Of a stretch of DNA of 64,000 nucleotides, positions 36,091 through 44,862 are shown one piece after another. Position 1 is the first letter of the stretch; the number at the start of each line of letters is the position of its first letter. A program made the position numbers and the translations under genes. Origin of the DNA: G963666945 sp963666945 (GTDB taxonomy: Bacteria > Bacteroidota > Bacteroidia > Bacteroidales > Marinifilaceae); NCBI GenBank assembly GCA_963666945.2, contig CAXXRT010000024.1:1-64000 (forward strand). The letters are read 5' to 3'. Under the pieces are notes generated by a model, which was not told where the DNA came from, did not search any database, and saw only the letters and a list, made by a program, of their open reading frames with translations.

Positions 36091-37913
36091 TTCTTCGTCA
36101 ATTTTTGGGAAGGTTTAACCAGTTTTAGATAAAATTATTTTCTTTCTCAGAAGTTCAAAGCCAGCTCTTCCGTACATCTGTCTTTTGATGCTTTTAATTC
36201 TATTAACATGTCCTTCAACTGCTCCATTACTCCATTTCATTGATATTCCATTTTCAACAGCATCAATATCTCTTGAAATACCATTTGCCAAAGTCTTTAA
36301 TCCTGATAATTTATATTTTGACTTTTTAATAAAATGTATCCATCTTCTAATATTACCTGCTCCCCTTTTAAGCATTGTTCTAAACATTATAACTAATTTT
36401 CTAACTATTCGTAGTTCTGGCAAATTCTCCAATAAAGTTTTCATGTATTTACGTTCGGAGATACTCTCTATGTCAGAGAAGGACATTCCTATATATTGTG
36501 TAAGTTTTCTATGACTTAAAGGTTTTACGTATTTCAGTTTTATTGGTTTTTGGAAATCTGGCTTCTCTGGAACAGGAATGTTATGAAGTTCCCTGATTGC
36601 TTTTATATTTGCATAAGCTTGGGACTTTCCTCCTCGAAAACCTAGTTTCTTTATTTCATTAATGATGTTTTTGATTGTGTGAGTTCTTTGGCTTAACAGA
36701 TATACAATATGATCTGTGAACAGTTCAATATTCGTAGCTTGAGGATGAGATTTGGGGGATAAATATTCCTGACTAAAATACGACCGAACTGTAATTCGAC
36801 TAATCCCCATATTTCTAGCTATCGTTTTAATAGGAATTCTTTGTTTTTGGAATTCTTTGACTTTATTGAATACACTTAATCTTTGATCTACCCTGAATTG
36901 GCGGATATTTTTAGTTACTATTTTAGACTCTTTTTCACAATCATCTGCATTTATCTCTGTGTCTGTTGTGGTTAATTCCTCCTGTTTTAATTTTATTACG
37001 GTTCTTATTTTATTGTTAATGCTCTTAAAATACCTGTCTAAAGCATCAGATAAGTTCATAAGTAGATGAAACCTATCAGCAACTTGGATTGCATTTGGAC
37101 AAATATCATTAATTGCAGATGAATAAGAACTTGCCCTATCTCTAGTTATAATCTTCACATCTTTGTATTTATCTAACCATACCTTCAAATCTTTTCCTTC
37201 TCTTGATTCTAATATATCAATAGGTCTGGATGTTTCCATATCGACTAATACTGTTCCATAACTTACGCCTTTTCGATATGCCCAGTCATCTACACCTAAT
37301 ATTTTAGGTTGTTTAATTTCAGGTAGTTTTTGTTTGTGTGCAATACGTGTGATTGTCGAGTTGCTAACGCCTATTGATAATTGGTTGGATATTATACTGC
37401 CTTGATTTCCTGTTAATTCTATAGATAAAGAGTCCAGAATATTTGTTGCTCTTTGTGTTCTTCTTGAATACTTGGAGATATCCGATACTTGTTCTGAAAA
37501 CACCTTTTGTTTACAGGCTGGATTCTTACATTTAAATTTCCTAGTCTTTAATCGTATTGTGCTTTTATTTTGGAACACTGGAAGATCTGTGACACTTCTG
37601 TGATAGTAGTCATGTACAGAATGACTGTATTTACCACAAGAAGGACACTTTGAACGTTTTGATCTAATAGAGGCGGAAATTTTAATATATGAATCTGTAT
37701 ATTCTATGTTTTCTACCTTTAACAAAGGTAGGTTAAATAGTTGTTTTATCATCTTAAATAGCTGAGTGAAAGTTATTTAAAGATAATAAATAATGTATTG
37801 TTTTGCAAGTATTTTGTTTGCTTTATTTGCTAATTATCAGGAAGTTAGAGTGGTCTCTTTTATGTTTATTATTCCCCAAAATTGACGAAGAACCAGTTTA
37901 CCCCGGAATATCC
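36089..37913 (-). mobile_element. ISL3-family insertion sequence, copy 2
   Basis: It carries an intact transposase and the outer inverted repeat ending at 37913. The inner end matches copy 1 only from GGTTCTTCGTC inward (36089), so the exact inner boundary is uncertain. Orientation is opposite to copy 1. Confidence 0.85.
36115..37752 (-). CDS. ISL3-family transposase
   Basis: A 545-residue transposase. Seen: N-terminal zinc ribbon CPSCGKY ... CKNPACKQK, a helix-turn-helix around IKTIARNMGISRITVRSYF, and a DDE-type core starting at LGVDDWAYRKGVSYGTVLVD, with RDRASSY and the final Glu in NGAVEGHVNRIKSIKRQMYGRA. All elements look intact, so this is the likely active enzyme for both copies. Its counterpart on the other side of the composite element is broken by a single base. 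Confidence 0.95.
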   Translation of the reverse strand: MIKQLFNLPLLKVENIEYTDSYIKISASIRSKRSKCPSCGKYSHSVHDYYHRSVTDLPVFQNKSTIRLKTRKFKCKNPACKQKVFSEQVSDISKYSRRTQRATNILDSLSIELTGNQGSIISNQLSIGVSNSTITRIAHKQKLPEIKQPKILGVDDWAYRKGVSYGTVLVDMETSRPIDILESREGKDLKVWLDKYKDVKIITRDRASSYSSAINDICPNAIQVADRFHLLMNLSDALDRYFKSINNKIRTVIKLKQEELTTTDTEINADDCEKESKIVTKNIRQFRVDQRLSVFNKVKEFQKQRIPIKTIARNMGISRITVRSYFSQEYLSPKSHPQATNIELFTDHIVYLLSQRTHTIKNIINEIKKLGFRGGKSQAYANIKAIRELHNIPVPEKPDFQKPIKLKYVKPLSHRKLTQYIGMSFSDIESISERKYMKTLLENLPELRIVRKLVIMFRTMLKRGAGNIRRWIHFIKKSKYKLSGLKTLANGISRDIDAVENGISMKWSNGAVEGHVNRIKSIKRQMYGRAGFELLRKKIILSKTG

Positions 37914-37921
37914 AATAGGAT
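37914..37921 (+). repeat. 8-bp target-site duplication, right
   Basis: AATAGGAT borders the outer end of ISL3 copy 2 and matches TATAGGAT at 30958-30965 except for the first base. Confidence 0.75.
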
Positions 37922-38090
37922 AATCATAACCTCTCAACAGATAAATTGCCAACTTTTCTATTCTTCTACGAGTAATAAAGTTGTACTCTGTCTCCCCTAC
38001 CAAAGTAGAAAAAACCCTATGAAAAGGAGAAAAGTAAGTATGATCAATAAATGTTTGAATTATTCCTTCTAAAACATTAATGTTGTAAAG
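37914..38090 (-). pseudogene. AraC-family regulator, 5' part (interrupted gene)
   Basis: The minus strand reads INVLEGIIQTFIDHTYFSPF followed by HRVFSTLVGETEYNFITRRR and IEKLAIYLLRGYDYPI, the first helix-turn-helix half of an AraC domain. It stops exactly at the transposon end. The remainder of the gene is found at 30559-30965. The true start codon is not evident upstream, so the 5' end also looks decayed. Confidence 0.82.
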
Positions 38091-38240
38091 ATAACATTAA
38101 AGAGCTTATGATGCACCCAATTATATATTTGTAATGAATAGGCGCACAGCTTCTTCGCCTGCAATTTATCCTCTGAATGCTTATATATAGTGTAAATGAT
38201 AAGAAAGGTAAATGATATACTAAACGTAAGTAATAGGTAT

Positions 38241-40967
38241 TATTTGAAATTTAAATGGTACAATTAATTGCAACAGGATATGGAGAATATTAAGTTCCGG
38301 TCAACAGTTTCAATTCCTCTATGGTACAATTAATAGATACCACGGTACTATCCAGGGCTTACAGAAAAATGGTATTTCAATTCCTCTATGGTACAATTAA
38401 TAGTCTATGCCTTTTATCAGAAAACACAGAATTACAATCATTTCAATTCCTCTATGGTACAATTAATAGTGAAGACAAGAAAAAGCTTAATAATTCCATG
38501 AGGGATTTCAATTCCTCTATGGTACAATTAATAGAGGGATTCTCACGGGACAGTGCTTCCAGTAGATAAAATTTCAATTCCTCTATGGTACAATTAATAG
38601 AATCTTTCATGTAGCATGACCACGATTTGCCAGGAATTTCAATTCCTCTATGGTACAATTAATAGCACGAGCCCTTCTTCTGTCTGAACCTCAAATATTT
38701 CATTTCAATTCCTCTATGGTACAATTAATAGAATTCTTGTGAATCTAAATCATAATCCATTTGTAAATTTCAATTCCTCTATGGTACAATTAATAGGATG
38801 ATCCGCAGTGTGGTGTTTTGAACCCTTATGCAATTTCAATTCCTCTATGGTACAATTAATAGCTTGCCCACCCAGACGGAACATTACAGGCATCAATATT
38901 TCAATTCCTCTATGGTACAATTAATAGTTGAGCAAAGGGCTATGACGACTCAGACTGGTGAGAATTTCAATTCCTCTATGGTACAATTAATAGAAGAATT
39001 ATTGTTTGATTACAGATTTGAAACACAAATATTTCAATTCCTCTATGGTACAATTAATAGCCTAAAATCTTATTAAAGGAACTTTCAAAGAATGGTATTT
39101 CAATTCATCTATGGTACAATTAATAGAAGTTTTTTATCCTTATCCCAAAAATCAAATTTAACATTTCAATTCCTCTATGGTACAATTAATAGCCAGTTTG
39201 CCTTTCGTTATAAATACCAGTTAGAAATATTTCAATTCCTCTATGGTACAATTAATAGTTGTGAGGGCATCAAAGCTGTTCTTCCCAAATAAATTTCAAT
39301 TCCTCTATGGTACAATTAATAGTATGTGGAACCAGAAGAATTACACTACACTCAAGAATTTCAATTCCTCTATGGTACAATTAATAGACAGAATACGGTA
39401 TGTGTAGACAGAAAGGAATTCAAAATTTCAATTCCTCTATGGTACAATTAATAGAATTAAAACTATGATTTTACACACCTTATCAATTATATTTCAATTC
39501 CTCTATGGTACAATTAATAGATTTAATAAATACGGATTTTATTGTATGATTACTTATTTCAATTCCTCTATGGTACAATTAATAGCTTTACCAACTAAAG
39601 GCTTAATGATACACTTACCATATTTCAATTCCTCTATGGTACAATTAATAGAAAATGGAATGTTTGTCTGGTAGTCATACCGCAATGGGATTTCAATTCC
39701 TCTATGGTACAATTAATAGATTCTTTTGATTTAAATTAAATTAATGCCTGGGTACATTTCAATTCCTCTATGGTACAATTAATAGTCTTACGTATTTGAT
39801 AACAAAAATTTCATCCTTGCAAAATTTCAATTCCTCTATGGTACAATTAATAGTTATAAGATATCTTGTTTGCTTTGCGAACTTCGCCATTTCAATTCCT
39901 CTATGGTACAATTAATAGAGTACCCAATGTTTTCTTGGATGTCATTCCAGGATATTTCAATTCCTCTATGGTACAATTAATAGATTACCGGTACTCTCAA
40001 CAGACCGTATATCAGAATGATTTCAATTCCTCTATGGTACAATTAATAGAGAATATGAAAAACTTGTAGATAAGCAACTAATATATTTCAATTCCTCTAT
40101 GGTACAATTAATAGCATTCATGCGTGAACTTTCCGATGCTCAACTTGTAATTTCAATTCCTCTATGGTACAATTAATAGTGTTTTGCCGTAGCCTTTTGG
40201 AAGAAAGTGTTTTATTTCAATTCCTCTATGGTACAATTAATAGCGCTAATTTTTGGATATGATTTATTTCTTTTGCACTATTTCAATTCCTCTATGGTAC
40301 AATTAATAGCTTTTTGTAGATAACCCTGAGCCAATACCCAGTCCATTTCAATTCCTCTATGGTACAATTAATAGATACCCGACTCACTAGGGTAAGTAAT
40401 AGTCATTTGGATTTCAATTCCTCTATGGTACAATTAATAGATATTCTGTACCAAAGAATAATATTATTGATGCTATAAATTTCAATTCCTCTATGGTACA
40501 ATTAATAGCTTTTAGAAAAGGATATTCATCCCGAAACTTACTCATTTCAATTCCTCTATGGTACAATTAATAGTACCCCAATTATTTTCAATCCAGTCTT
40601 TGCAATCTATTTCAATTCCTCTATGGTACAATTAATAGGTTTGTTACCTGAATCATGCTTGGAGAAATCCTGAAAATTTCAATTCCTCTATGGTACAATT
40701 AATAGAGAGCTTTGTGGCTCTTCTTCTTTCTCAGTATTTTCATTTCAATTCCTCTATGGTACAATTAATAGAATGGACAAATTAAAGTTAATCAAGGCTT
40801 CGGAAATTTCAATTCCTCTATGGTACAATTAATAGATTATCAAAACCCATCTTATCACAGGTACCCAAAACATTTCAATTCCTCTATGGTACAATTAATA
40901 GTATCAGCCCTTAATCCAATATCATTAAGACATATATATTTCAATTCCTCTATGGTACAATTAATAG
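38241..40967 (-). CRISPR. CRISPR array 2, type III-B locus (41 repeats plus a degenerate one)
   Basis: I count 41 copies of a 30-base repeat from 38307 to 40967, with spacers of about 35-38 bases. The repeat differs from that of array 1 at two positions only: on the minus strand it begins CTATTAATTGTACC and ends GGAATTGAAAT. One copy (39097) has a substitution, and the distal one (38307) carries the array 1 base at its end. A decayed repeat at 38241-38270 keeps the ATGGTACAATTAAT half and is followed by a 36-base spacer-sized gap. The leader is on the high-coordinate side, next to cmr6. Confidence 0.98.
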
Positions 40968-41231
40968 CCGTAATTTTTGCAAAAAAAATCCCAATTTACA
41001 AAAGCTTTTACTGATTCAATGATATAATATTACTTGGTAAAAGTTGTCGATCGGTAATAATAAAAAATATCCTTGACTCCGACAACTATGCTTAAATTAT
41101 TCATTTTCAACACTTCAAAGAACTATTATTTAATTAAACTATGTGTCTTTAAAAAATATTTACTCAATACTTCTATAGACCGACAACTGAAATCATGAAA
41201 GAGTTTAACAAAAAATGACTAATTTTGTATT
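40968..41231 (-). promoter_or_regulatory. Leader of CRISPR array 2
   Basis: Non-coding, AT-rich sequence between the array and the cmr6 stop codon. It shares with leader 1 the repeat-proximal CCGTAA, the pair AAGTTGTCG ... CGACAACT (41041-41096), the TTTTCAACAnnTCAAAGAACTAT block (41104-41126) and a third CGACAAC at 41181-41187. The hairpin of leader 1 is absent. No cas1 or cas2 is nearby, so the leader is probably recognised by the adaptation proteins of the I-B locus. Confidence 0.85.
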
Positions 41232-42575
41232 CTAATTCAAAAAATTCCCAAAATCAACATTTCCAACCAATCGGTTTAATTCTCTTTGCTGCTTCGCCCA
41301 TACCTTCTTAAATCTATTATTTTCGGAATTATTCTTGCAAATTTCTTTTACATGTTCTATATATTTATCTCTATATTCTGAAGGAATAATTTCACCATAT
41401 TTTTCTGTACATTTTTTAATATTTTTATCACCAGATAAATCTTCTGCCCAATTCCATGTTTTTTTTAACAGTTGCTCAATATCAAATATTTTCAACAAAT
41501 CGATAATTCCAGTTTTAGTAGCAGACTCTTGCCTTTCTAATTTTCTAATCTCAATAATTTCTTTTTCTTCAGCTTCCTTTCTTTTCTTTTGCTCTCTTTG
41601 TTCAGCTTCTTTCATTCTCTTTTCTTCTTCGCTTAAAGCTTTTTGTACTTTTTGATCTTCTTCTAATTTTATACTTGCATTAATAGCTTCTTTATATTTA
41701 TACTGTAATTTATTTTTATCAAAAGCTTTCTTATATTCCAAATCTTCACCAAACTTCCCATACCCGACATTTGTCTTCGCTCCTAAACCTGCAATCATAA
41801 TAAGCCTATATAATAGATCCAATTTAATTTCTGCTGTAATTTCTTTACCTGAATCTAACTTTGAATTACAAAGTTTAAATAAAAATTGATATTCAACTCC
41901 TGGAGCAACTTTTAAAAACTTTATGGGCTTTGGATTAGTATTTATATCTTCCTCTCCATCCTTATTTACATGTGGAGTAATATAATCTACTTCAAATAAA
42001 CTGGTCGACTTATTTATGGGATATGCATCAAAAAAAATATCTCTATTATACAAACTGCTATAAATATTAGTATTCGGTGCATCACTAATTTTCCCATCAA
42101 AAATTTGAGATTCTAATTGTTCAATTTCATTTTCAGTTAATTCCAATCTACCCCACTCACTTAATAGTGAATTCAATATTTTCACCTTAGCTTCTACTTT
42201 TCTATCTTCCTTACTAAGTCTATCTTCTTTATATTTATTGGGGAAAAAACTTCTCAACATTCCTTTAATAGAAGATCCTGGAATTAAAGGCATTCCTGTT
42301 GTATGGTCAAAATAAAATCCAATTTTAAAAACATCATCATTTGAAATATCATGATTGTAACCAGAACCAATAAGAAGTCCTGGATAAATAGTCTTCATTT
42401 TGAAGCTTTGCAAACCTTTTATATTAGTAACAACATTACTATTAGATACATATTTAATATTTAATAGCTTTTTATTTATGTTCTTAAAATCAATGTTACC
42501 ACCATTCTTTATTATATCTTTATAATATTCTTTAAAGAAAATACAACCTGCATTCAGCACTATATTATTTGACAT
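41232..42575 (-). CDS. cmr6: Type III-B RAMP protein Cmr6 with C-terminal extension
   Basis: A 447-residue protein. I use the ATG at 42575; the frame also allows a GTG two codons earlier. Residues 1 to about 270 match Cmr6, the subunit that caps the target-strand end of the complex: YPGLLIGSGYNHD, FDHTTGMPLIPGSSIKGMLRSFF and the closing GLGAKTNVGYGKFG. After this the protein continues for about 165 residues: a Glu/Lys-rich coiled coil (EEEKRMKEAEQREQKKRKEA) and a helical tail. The extension is unusual for Cmr6. The gene overlaps the end of cmr5 and is last in the operon. Confidence 0.9.
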   Translation of the reverse strand: MSNNIVLNAGCIFFKEYYKDIIKNGGNIDFKNINKKLLNIKYVSNSNVVTNIKGLQSFKMKTIYPGLLIGSGYNHDISNDDVFKIGFYFDHTTGMPLIPGSSIKGMLRSFFPNKYKEDRLSKEDRKVEAKVKILNSLLSEWGRLELTENEIEQLESQIFDGKISDAPNTNIYSSLYNRDIFFDAYPINKSTSLFEVDYITPHVNKDGEEDINTNPKPIKFLKVAPGVEYQFLFKLCNSKLDSGKEITAEIKLDLLYRLIMIAGLGAKTNVGYGKFGEDLEYKKAFDKNKLQYKYKEAINASIKLEEDQKVQKALSEEEKRMKEAEQREQKKRKEAEEKEIIEIRKLERQESATKTGIIDLLKIFDIEQLLKKTWNWAEDLSGDKNIKKCTEKYGEIIPSEYRDKYIEHVKEICKNNSENNRFKKVWAKQQRELNRLVGNVDFGNFLN

Positions 42576-42990
42576 TTTCACATCCCTCCCCTTTTACTGG
42601 ATAAGTTCTCAAAACCAACTTAAGACCAACTGATGAATTCACATAAAGATCACGTAATTCCACTAAACTTATTTTCTCAGAAATCCTCAAATAAAAGTCT
42701 CGTGCATTTCCTTTGCAAAAATTTACTTTTTCTATGCTTTCACCTAATAATCCACTTACCGCCAAAGTTATTGCATTCATAACCCCAACCTTATCAGAGT
42801 CTTTATTACTGTAAAGAAATATAGCCCCTTCAATACCTGTCATCACAACAGTTGCCCCAAAAGAAGCCAAATAACTCTTATATTTTTTGTCTTCTATAAT
42901 ATTATCAGAAATAAAAGAATCCTCCTTTCGATTAAGGAACTCTACTAATTCAAATGCCTTTTCAATATATTTTTTATCTAACTTTCTCAT
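42565..42990 (-). CDS. cmr5: Type III-B small subunit Cmr5
   Basis: A 141-residue protein, mostly helical, with the small-subunit-type opening KYIEKAFELVEFLNRKEDSF. Cmr5 forms the minor filament of the Cmr complex along the target RNA. No catalytic motif is expected. Assigned by size and by its place between cmr4 and cmr6, overlapping the latter by a few bases. Confidence 0.85.
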   Translation of the reverse strand: MRKLDKKYIEKAFELVEFLNRKEDSFISDNIIEDKKYKSYLASFGATVVMTGIEGAIFLYSNKDSDKVGVMNAITLAVSGLLGESIEKVNFCKGNARDFYLRISEKISLVELRDLYVNSSVGLKLVLRTYPVKGEGCENVK

Positions 42991-42994
42991 AACC

Positions 42995-43723
42995 TTACAA
43001 TATTTGTTTTATTTCACAAAAGCCATAGCCAATACTTGCATTAGCACCTATTTGCACAAGTTCTTCCTCAATAATATTTTTAAGGTTATTAAATAACACA
43101 GTATGATTTGCAGGATAAAGTAAAGTAAAATAGAACTGCGTTTCTCTTGGCACAACCTGCTCATACCAAAGATTTTTACTTATACCATTATCTAATTGAT
43201 TTCTGGCAATAACAGGCAGTCCATAATCGCCAACCTCTTCTTTAAATATTGCATTATCTACTTTTTTTGCATTATTGAAAACATTTTTTTCCTCTTTTAC
43301 TTTACATTTAAACAATCTAATTGATTCATTAAATTCCTTTTCTACATCATCGCAATAAATCATTTTATAAGGCAATTTTATCTCTTCTAAACTTTCTCCA
43401 ACCCTAACCGGATATTTTAAAATTCTGGCATCAAAAAACCTAAATTCCCCCGATTTCTGTTTACCTCTATTTTCATCTCCATCCTCATTAAAATAACTGG
43501 TTCCAAAAATTGTATTCATATCATTTTCAGAAAATTCCTTGTAGTCACAAAAAACTCTCAAAGCACCCTTTAAACTAGAACTATTAATTGTAGGAAAATC
43601 ATTAATCACATCTCTTTGAACTAAATTATCAATAACCCCATAATTTTCATTTCCGGAACCTACATGCATATTCGTTTTGGCAGTTATTGAAAATACTGCT
43701 GATTTATAATTACTATTAGCCAT
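42995..43723 (-). CDS. cmr4: Type III-B backbone subunit Cmr4 (target RNA nuclease)
   Basis: A 242-residue RAMP protein, the repeated backbone subunit that cuts bound RNA at 6-base intervals. Seen: HVGSGNENYGVIDNLVQRD, in which Asp32 (in GVID) corresponds to the catalytic Asp of known Cmr4 proteins, then INSSSLKGALRVF and the closing ANASIGYGFCEI Gly-rich loop. The catalytic Asp is retained, so RNA cleavage should occur. It lies four bases before cmr5. Confidence 0.94.
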   Translation of the reverse strand: MANSNYKSAVFSITAKTNMHVGSGNENYGVIDNLVQRDVINDFPTINSSSLKGALRVFCDYKEFSENDMNTIFGTSYFNEDGDENRGKQKSGEFRFFDARILKYPVRVGESLEEIKLPYKMIYCDDVEKEFNESIRLFKCKVKEEKNVFNNAKKVDNAIFKEEVGDYGLPVIARNQLDNGISKNLWYEQVVPRETQFYFTLLYPANHTVLFNNLKNIIEEELVQIGANASIGYGFCEIKQIL

Positions 43724-43730
43724 ATCTATA

Positions 43731-44861
43731 TTATTTATTCATTTTTTCAATTAATGTATGATTATATCCAATCTTGTAAAATTGCTTACTTATATGTCCT
43801 CCTTTTATAATATTATTCAAAGACTGTATTTCATTTGTAAACACTTCTGATCCTCTCTTAATAAGATTATACCCCCTGCTTTTAGTAGGTTTTTCTGAAT
43901 AATTATTACCTTCTTCCATAATATAAGAAAGATTCCGAAAATGAACAGTTTCTATATTTGCAAATAAACTATTATTGTAAAAATCCTTTTCGTCTTCTAC
44001 AAAACAATCACTTAAAAATGTCACCCTAAATATTTCATCAGAATTATTATTTGTTGGTATTTTATCACATCTTTCAATTTTATCAGCTAATTTATTTTCA
44101 TTAACCTTTTTCACAGACATTCTGAACAAAGACCTTTCCTTGCCCATAAATGCAAAATCTTCACACTCTCTTAAAAATTCCATTTCAGTACAATCAACAT
44201 CTGCAATAAAAGCCATAGCCCAATGTTTTTCCATCATTTTATATTCCATCTTATAAAAAGCATTGTCTAGGATCGCTCCATTAGAATTTTTATTGATACC
44301 TACCTTTATTTGTGATTTAAACAATTCACCGGTATCTATTTTATTTGAATCATTCCCTAAATCCATATATCCAGACCAAAATCCGTCCTTTGGAGAATAA
44401 ATATTATTGTCATCAGATTTTAAAATGTAAGCCTTTCGATTATACAAATTGAATCCATTTACAACATCACATTTAGAACTTTCCTCTATAAATAGTGACT
44501 GAAGGTTTTCTTCAGATTTAGAAAATCTCTTATCAAAAAGAAAATATGGATTATTTTCATCATCTTCCTCTATTAAAAACAAGGGTGAGATACTTTTTAT
44601 TACCCCAAAATCCACATTACTATCGTTTCCTACAATAAAACTTTTCTTACCGACTAGTTTACATGCCAGACTATAATTTTTTAAAGGAATCTGTTTATTC
44701 TGTTTTAATATCTGATACCTCAACATACCAAGTAAAGTTGTCTGTTGTGGCAGATCAGCAGAATGTTGAAAATAAGATTGTTTATTCCCCAATACCCTGA
44801 CTATTTCTTGTCCAAAAAAATATGCATCAGTGGGCTTTAGTGTTATAATATATTTTGACAT
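43731..44861 (-). CDS. cmr3: Type III-B RAMP protein Cmr3
   Basis: A 376-residue protein starting at the ATG two bases after the cas10 stop; an upstream ATG would overlap cas10. The opening KYIITLKPTDAYFFGQE and the following LPQQTTLLGMLRYQILKQN match Cmr3, which binds the crRNA handle beside Cas10. The C-terminal part has the long loops expected of the family. The four preceding and following genes overlap or abut, so it is part of a single transcript. Confidence 0.9.
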   Translation of the reverse strand: MSKYIITLKPTDAYFFGQEIVRVLGNKQSYFQHSADLPQQTTLLGMLRYQILKQNKQIPLKNYSLACKLVGKKSFIVGNDSNVDFGVIKSISPLFLIEEDDENNPYFLFDKRFSKSEENLQSLFIEESSKCDVVNGFNLYNRKAYILKSDDNNIYSPKDGFWSGYMDLGNDSNKIDTGELFKSQIKVGINKNSNGAILDNAFYKMEYKMMEKHWAMAFIADVDCTEMEFLRECEDFAFMGKERSLFRMSVKKVNENKLADKIERCDKIPTNNNSDEIFRVTFLSDCFVEDEKDFYNNSLFANIETVHFRNLSYIMEEGNNYSEKPTKSRGYNLIKRGSEVFTNEIQSLNNIIKGGHISKQFYKIGYNHTLIEKMNK

Positions 44862-44862
44862 A

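Larger units (their letters stand above)
30966..37913. mobile_element. Composite transposon flanked by inverted ISL3 copies
   Basis: About 6.9 kb bounded by two ISL3 elements in opposite orientation and by 8-bp direct repeats. On either side are the two halves of one AraC-family gene, whose reading (RGYDYPI + SEMKEF) is restored when the element is removed. The outer ends begin GTATATTCCGGG and GGATATTCCGGG. Cargo between the insertion sequences (32811-36088) is a C10 protease lipoprotein, a small lipoprotein, IS66 pieces and an IS256 remnant. This indicates that the whole segment moved or inserted as a unit. Confidence 0.82.

Noticed and set aside
38321..41014. Similar repetitive open reading frames inside CRISPR array 2 (FNSSMVQLI)
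   Set aside because: Same cause: the repeat is translated in frame between spacers.
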